Shown here one piece after another: positions 62,540 through 64,000 of a stretch of DNA of 64,000 bases (its first letter is position 1; every line of letters begins with the position of its first letter). A model generated the notes under the pieces. It searched no databases. It saw nothing but the letters and a program-made list of their open reading frames with translations, and was not told where the DNA came from. Source of the stretch: Nocardioides humi (GTDB taxonomy: Bacteria > Actinomycetota > Actinomycetes > Propionibacteriales > Nocardioidaceae); NCBI RefSeq assembly GCF_006494775.1, contig NZ_CP041146.1:4154001-4218000 (forward strand), read 5' to 3'. Position numbers and translations under genes: made by a program.

Positions 62540-64000
62540 TCATCGGTGCAGCAGGTCCGATGCGATCGTCTCGTCGTGGATGCCCATCCGGCGCAGCACC
62601 GCGGGACGCCGCAGCCGCAGCCACGCGTACCAGCCCGCCCCGACGACCAGGGTCAGGCAGGCGAGCGCGCAGGCGAGCCACTGGCCGTGTCGGAGGTCCT
62701 CGACGACGTCGAGCGCCGACACCGTGCCGGCGAGGCCGGCGGCGGCCAGCGCGACGACGACGGGGCGCCAGGTCTCCTCCTGCAGCCGCACGAGGAAGAC
62801 GGGCACGGCCAGCGCGACCAGTGCGTAGGCGATGGCGAGGACCAGCACCGCCGCTCCGAGGAGCCGGACGGTGATCGAGCCGATCCCGGTCCCGCTCACC
62901 GTCGCCACGACGGCCGGCAGCACCGCGAGCGGCGCCACCGCCACCAGCGCGCCGTACGGCGACAGCCAGCGCGGGTGCGTCCGGCCCAGCCAGCCGGGCA
63001 GCAGGCCCTCGCGGGCGAGGGAGAAGAGCACCCGGGCGAGGGCGTTCAGGGCGCACAGCGCCAGGGTCAGGAACCCGAGGCACAGGAGACCGCTCAGCAC
63101 CGCGTCGGCGACGTGGACGTCGACGTTCGGCGGGAACCACCGCTGCGCCGGGCCGGGCATCGGGCCGTCGTCGGCGAGCACGGCGTGCATCGCGACGTAC
63201 GCGAGCGCATAGAGGACGGCCGAGATCGCGACGGTGCCGAACAGCGAGCGGGGGACGCTGAGGAACGGCCGCTCCACCTCGGCGGCCAGCGCCGCCGAGG
63301 ACTCGAAGCCGACCGTGATCGACATGATGAAGGAGGCGCCGAGCAGGATCCGGGTCGGGCTGGCGCCCTCCAGGGAGAGGATGCCGTCGAGGGCCAGCCC
63401 CTCGCGCGCGATGGTGAGGATCACCAGGACCCCGAGGCTCAGCACCAGCGTCACCTCCGCGGCGAGCGCGACCCGGGTGGACATCCCGACCCGCGCACGG
63501 CGATCGCCACGCAGACCAGCACGATCGCGACGGCCAGCGCGAGCTGGGCGGGCACGCTCGGCGTACCCCAGCCCGCGCTCGTCCCGGCCTCGGCGCCGTG
63601 GCGGACGCTCTGGGAGACGCCGAAGGCGACCAGCGTGGCGTAGCCCAGCAGCATCGAGGCGGCGATGAGCAGCCCGCAGCCCGGTCCGAGGGCGCGGGTG
63701 ACCCAGGTGTACATCGAGCCCGGCGCCGCCATCCGGGTGGCGAACTGCGAGAACACCGACGCCAGCAGGAAGGCCAGCCCGAAGCCGATCAGCGCGCTGA
63801 GCCAGGCCCCGGGACCGACCACCCGCAGCATCAGGTACGGACTGACCAGCGCGCTCGCCGACGGCGCCACGACCGCCACCGAGTGACCGATCAGGTCGAT
63901 CGGGCGCACGGTCCGGCGGGCGAGCCCCGCGAGGTCCGAGCGCTCCCGTACGTCGGGCACGCTGGGGGGATCGGCCAGGGCCTGCTCGAGGGCCGGCAGC
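62540..64000 (-). CDS. APC-family amino-acid permease, partial at the window edge and frame-disrupted
   Basis: The protein has about 12 helices of the APC superfamily. It begins IDLIGHSVAVVAPSASALVSPYL, with GPGAWLSALIGFGLAFLLA, ATRMAAPGSMYTWVTRALGP, SITVGFESSAALAAEVERP and FSLAREGLLPGWLGRTHPRW. The consensus GSMYTWV and REGLLP loops are as expected. It would import an amino acid or amine. The frame is broken by a -1 step at the GTCGGG run near 63487-63500. The frame is still open at the right edge (LPALEQALADPPS before the first GTG at 63960), so the true start lies beyond 64000. It ends at 62540, next to the IS110 right end. Confidence 0.85.
   Translation of the reverse strand, partial: AAGPRAGPGRSPQRARRTGALGPRGARPPDRAPDRPDRSLGGGRGAVGERAGQSVPDAAGGRSRGLAQRADRLRAGLPAGVGVLAVRHPDGGAGLDVHLGHPRPRTGLRAAHRRLDAAGLRHAGRLRRLPERPPRRRGRDERGLGYAERARPARAGRRDRAGLRGDRRARVGMSTRVALAAEVTLVLSLGVLVILTIAREGLALDGILSLEGASPTRILLGASFIMSITVGFESSAALAAEVERPFLSVPRSLFGTVAISAVLYALAYVAMHAVLADDGPMPGPAQRWFPPNVDVHVADAVLSGLLCLGFLTLALCALNALARVLFSLAREGLLPGWLGRTHPRWLSPYGALVAVAPLAVLPAVVATVSGTGIGSITVRLLGAAVLVLAIAYALVALAVPVFLVRLQEETWRPVVVALAAAGLAGTVSALDVVEDLRHGQWLACALACLTLVVGAGWYAWLRLRRPAVLRRMGIHDETIASDLLHR

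Overview
The window is very GC-rich (around 70% or more) with dense Actinobacteria-style gene packing: GTG and TTG starts, 4-base stop/start overlaps, DUF222-HNH nucleases, MalT-like LuxR regulators, DtxR/IdeR-type iron boxes and an IrtAB-like siderophore importer. I infer a Nocardioides-like member of the Nocardioidales; this is a judgement from content, not from a search.

Layout. 0-6 kb: a truncated remnant, a VapBC-type toxin-antitoxin pair behind a leaderless promoter, a GNAT enzyme, a Uma2 nuclease-like protein, a DUF6891-like protein, purB, an exported protein and an SRPBCC protein. 6-12 kb: an iron-box locus with a small haem-degrading-type monooxygenase facing a MacB-like ABC exporter and two paralogous membrane-anchored exported proteins, one broken. 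12-17 kb: a DUF222-HNH gene, then three related IS481-type elements. One is intact, one is broken by 10-bp insertions and one is a remnant; the first two sit in tandem between copies of one direct repeat. 17-25 kb: HdeD, an exported LCAT-like acyltransferase/lipase apparently split in two, then irtB and irtA behind a second iron box. 25-41 kb: a surface-protein region with an LPATG-anchored Ig-repeat protein, a LuxR regulator, a giant exported NHL/Ig protein ending in a class F-type sortase domain, a lipoprotein, an MFS transporter and a second, paralogous LuxR regulator. 41-50 kb: a MITE-like element, a glycosidase-like propeller protein, a sulfotransferase, an ECF sigma/anti-sigma pair, purC, an acyl-CoA synthetase and a PQQ-propeller lipoprotein. 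50-60 kb: a translationally coupled copper operon (membrane protein, YcnI, CopC-CopD, YcnI-like LPATA protein, stress protein, GNAT), then an exported copper amine oxidase encoded as two genes, a DUF305 lipoprotein and a signal peptidase I. 60-64 kb: a short IclR-type regulator, an IS110 element and an amino-acid permease that runs off the right edge.

The strongest biological candidates are the sortase fused to the end of an NHL/Ig protein, lying near an LPATG substrate and two LuxR regulators, and the copper amine oxidase split into separately exported halves beside a copper operon. One caution covers the whole window. At least ten genes are interrupted by what looks like loss of one G or C from a short G/C run, always the same -1 direction. 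That is either a systematic sequencing error or unusual decay, so 'pseudogene' calls here are provisional.
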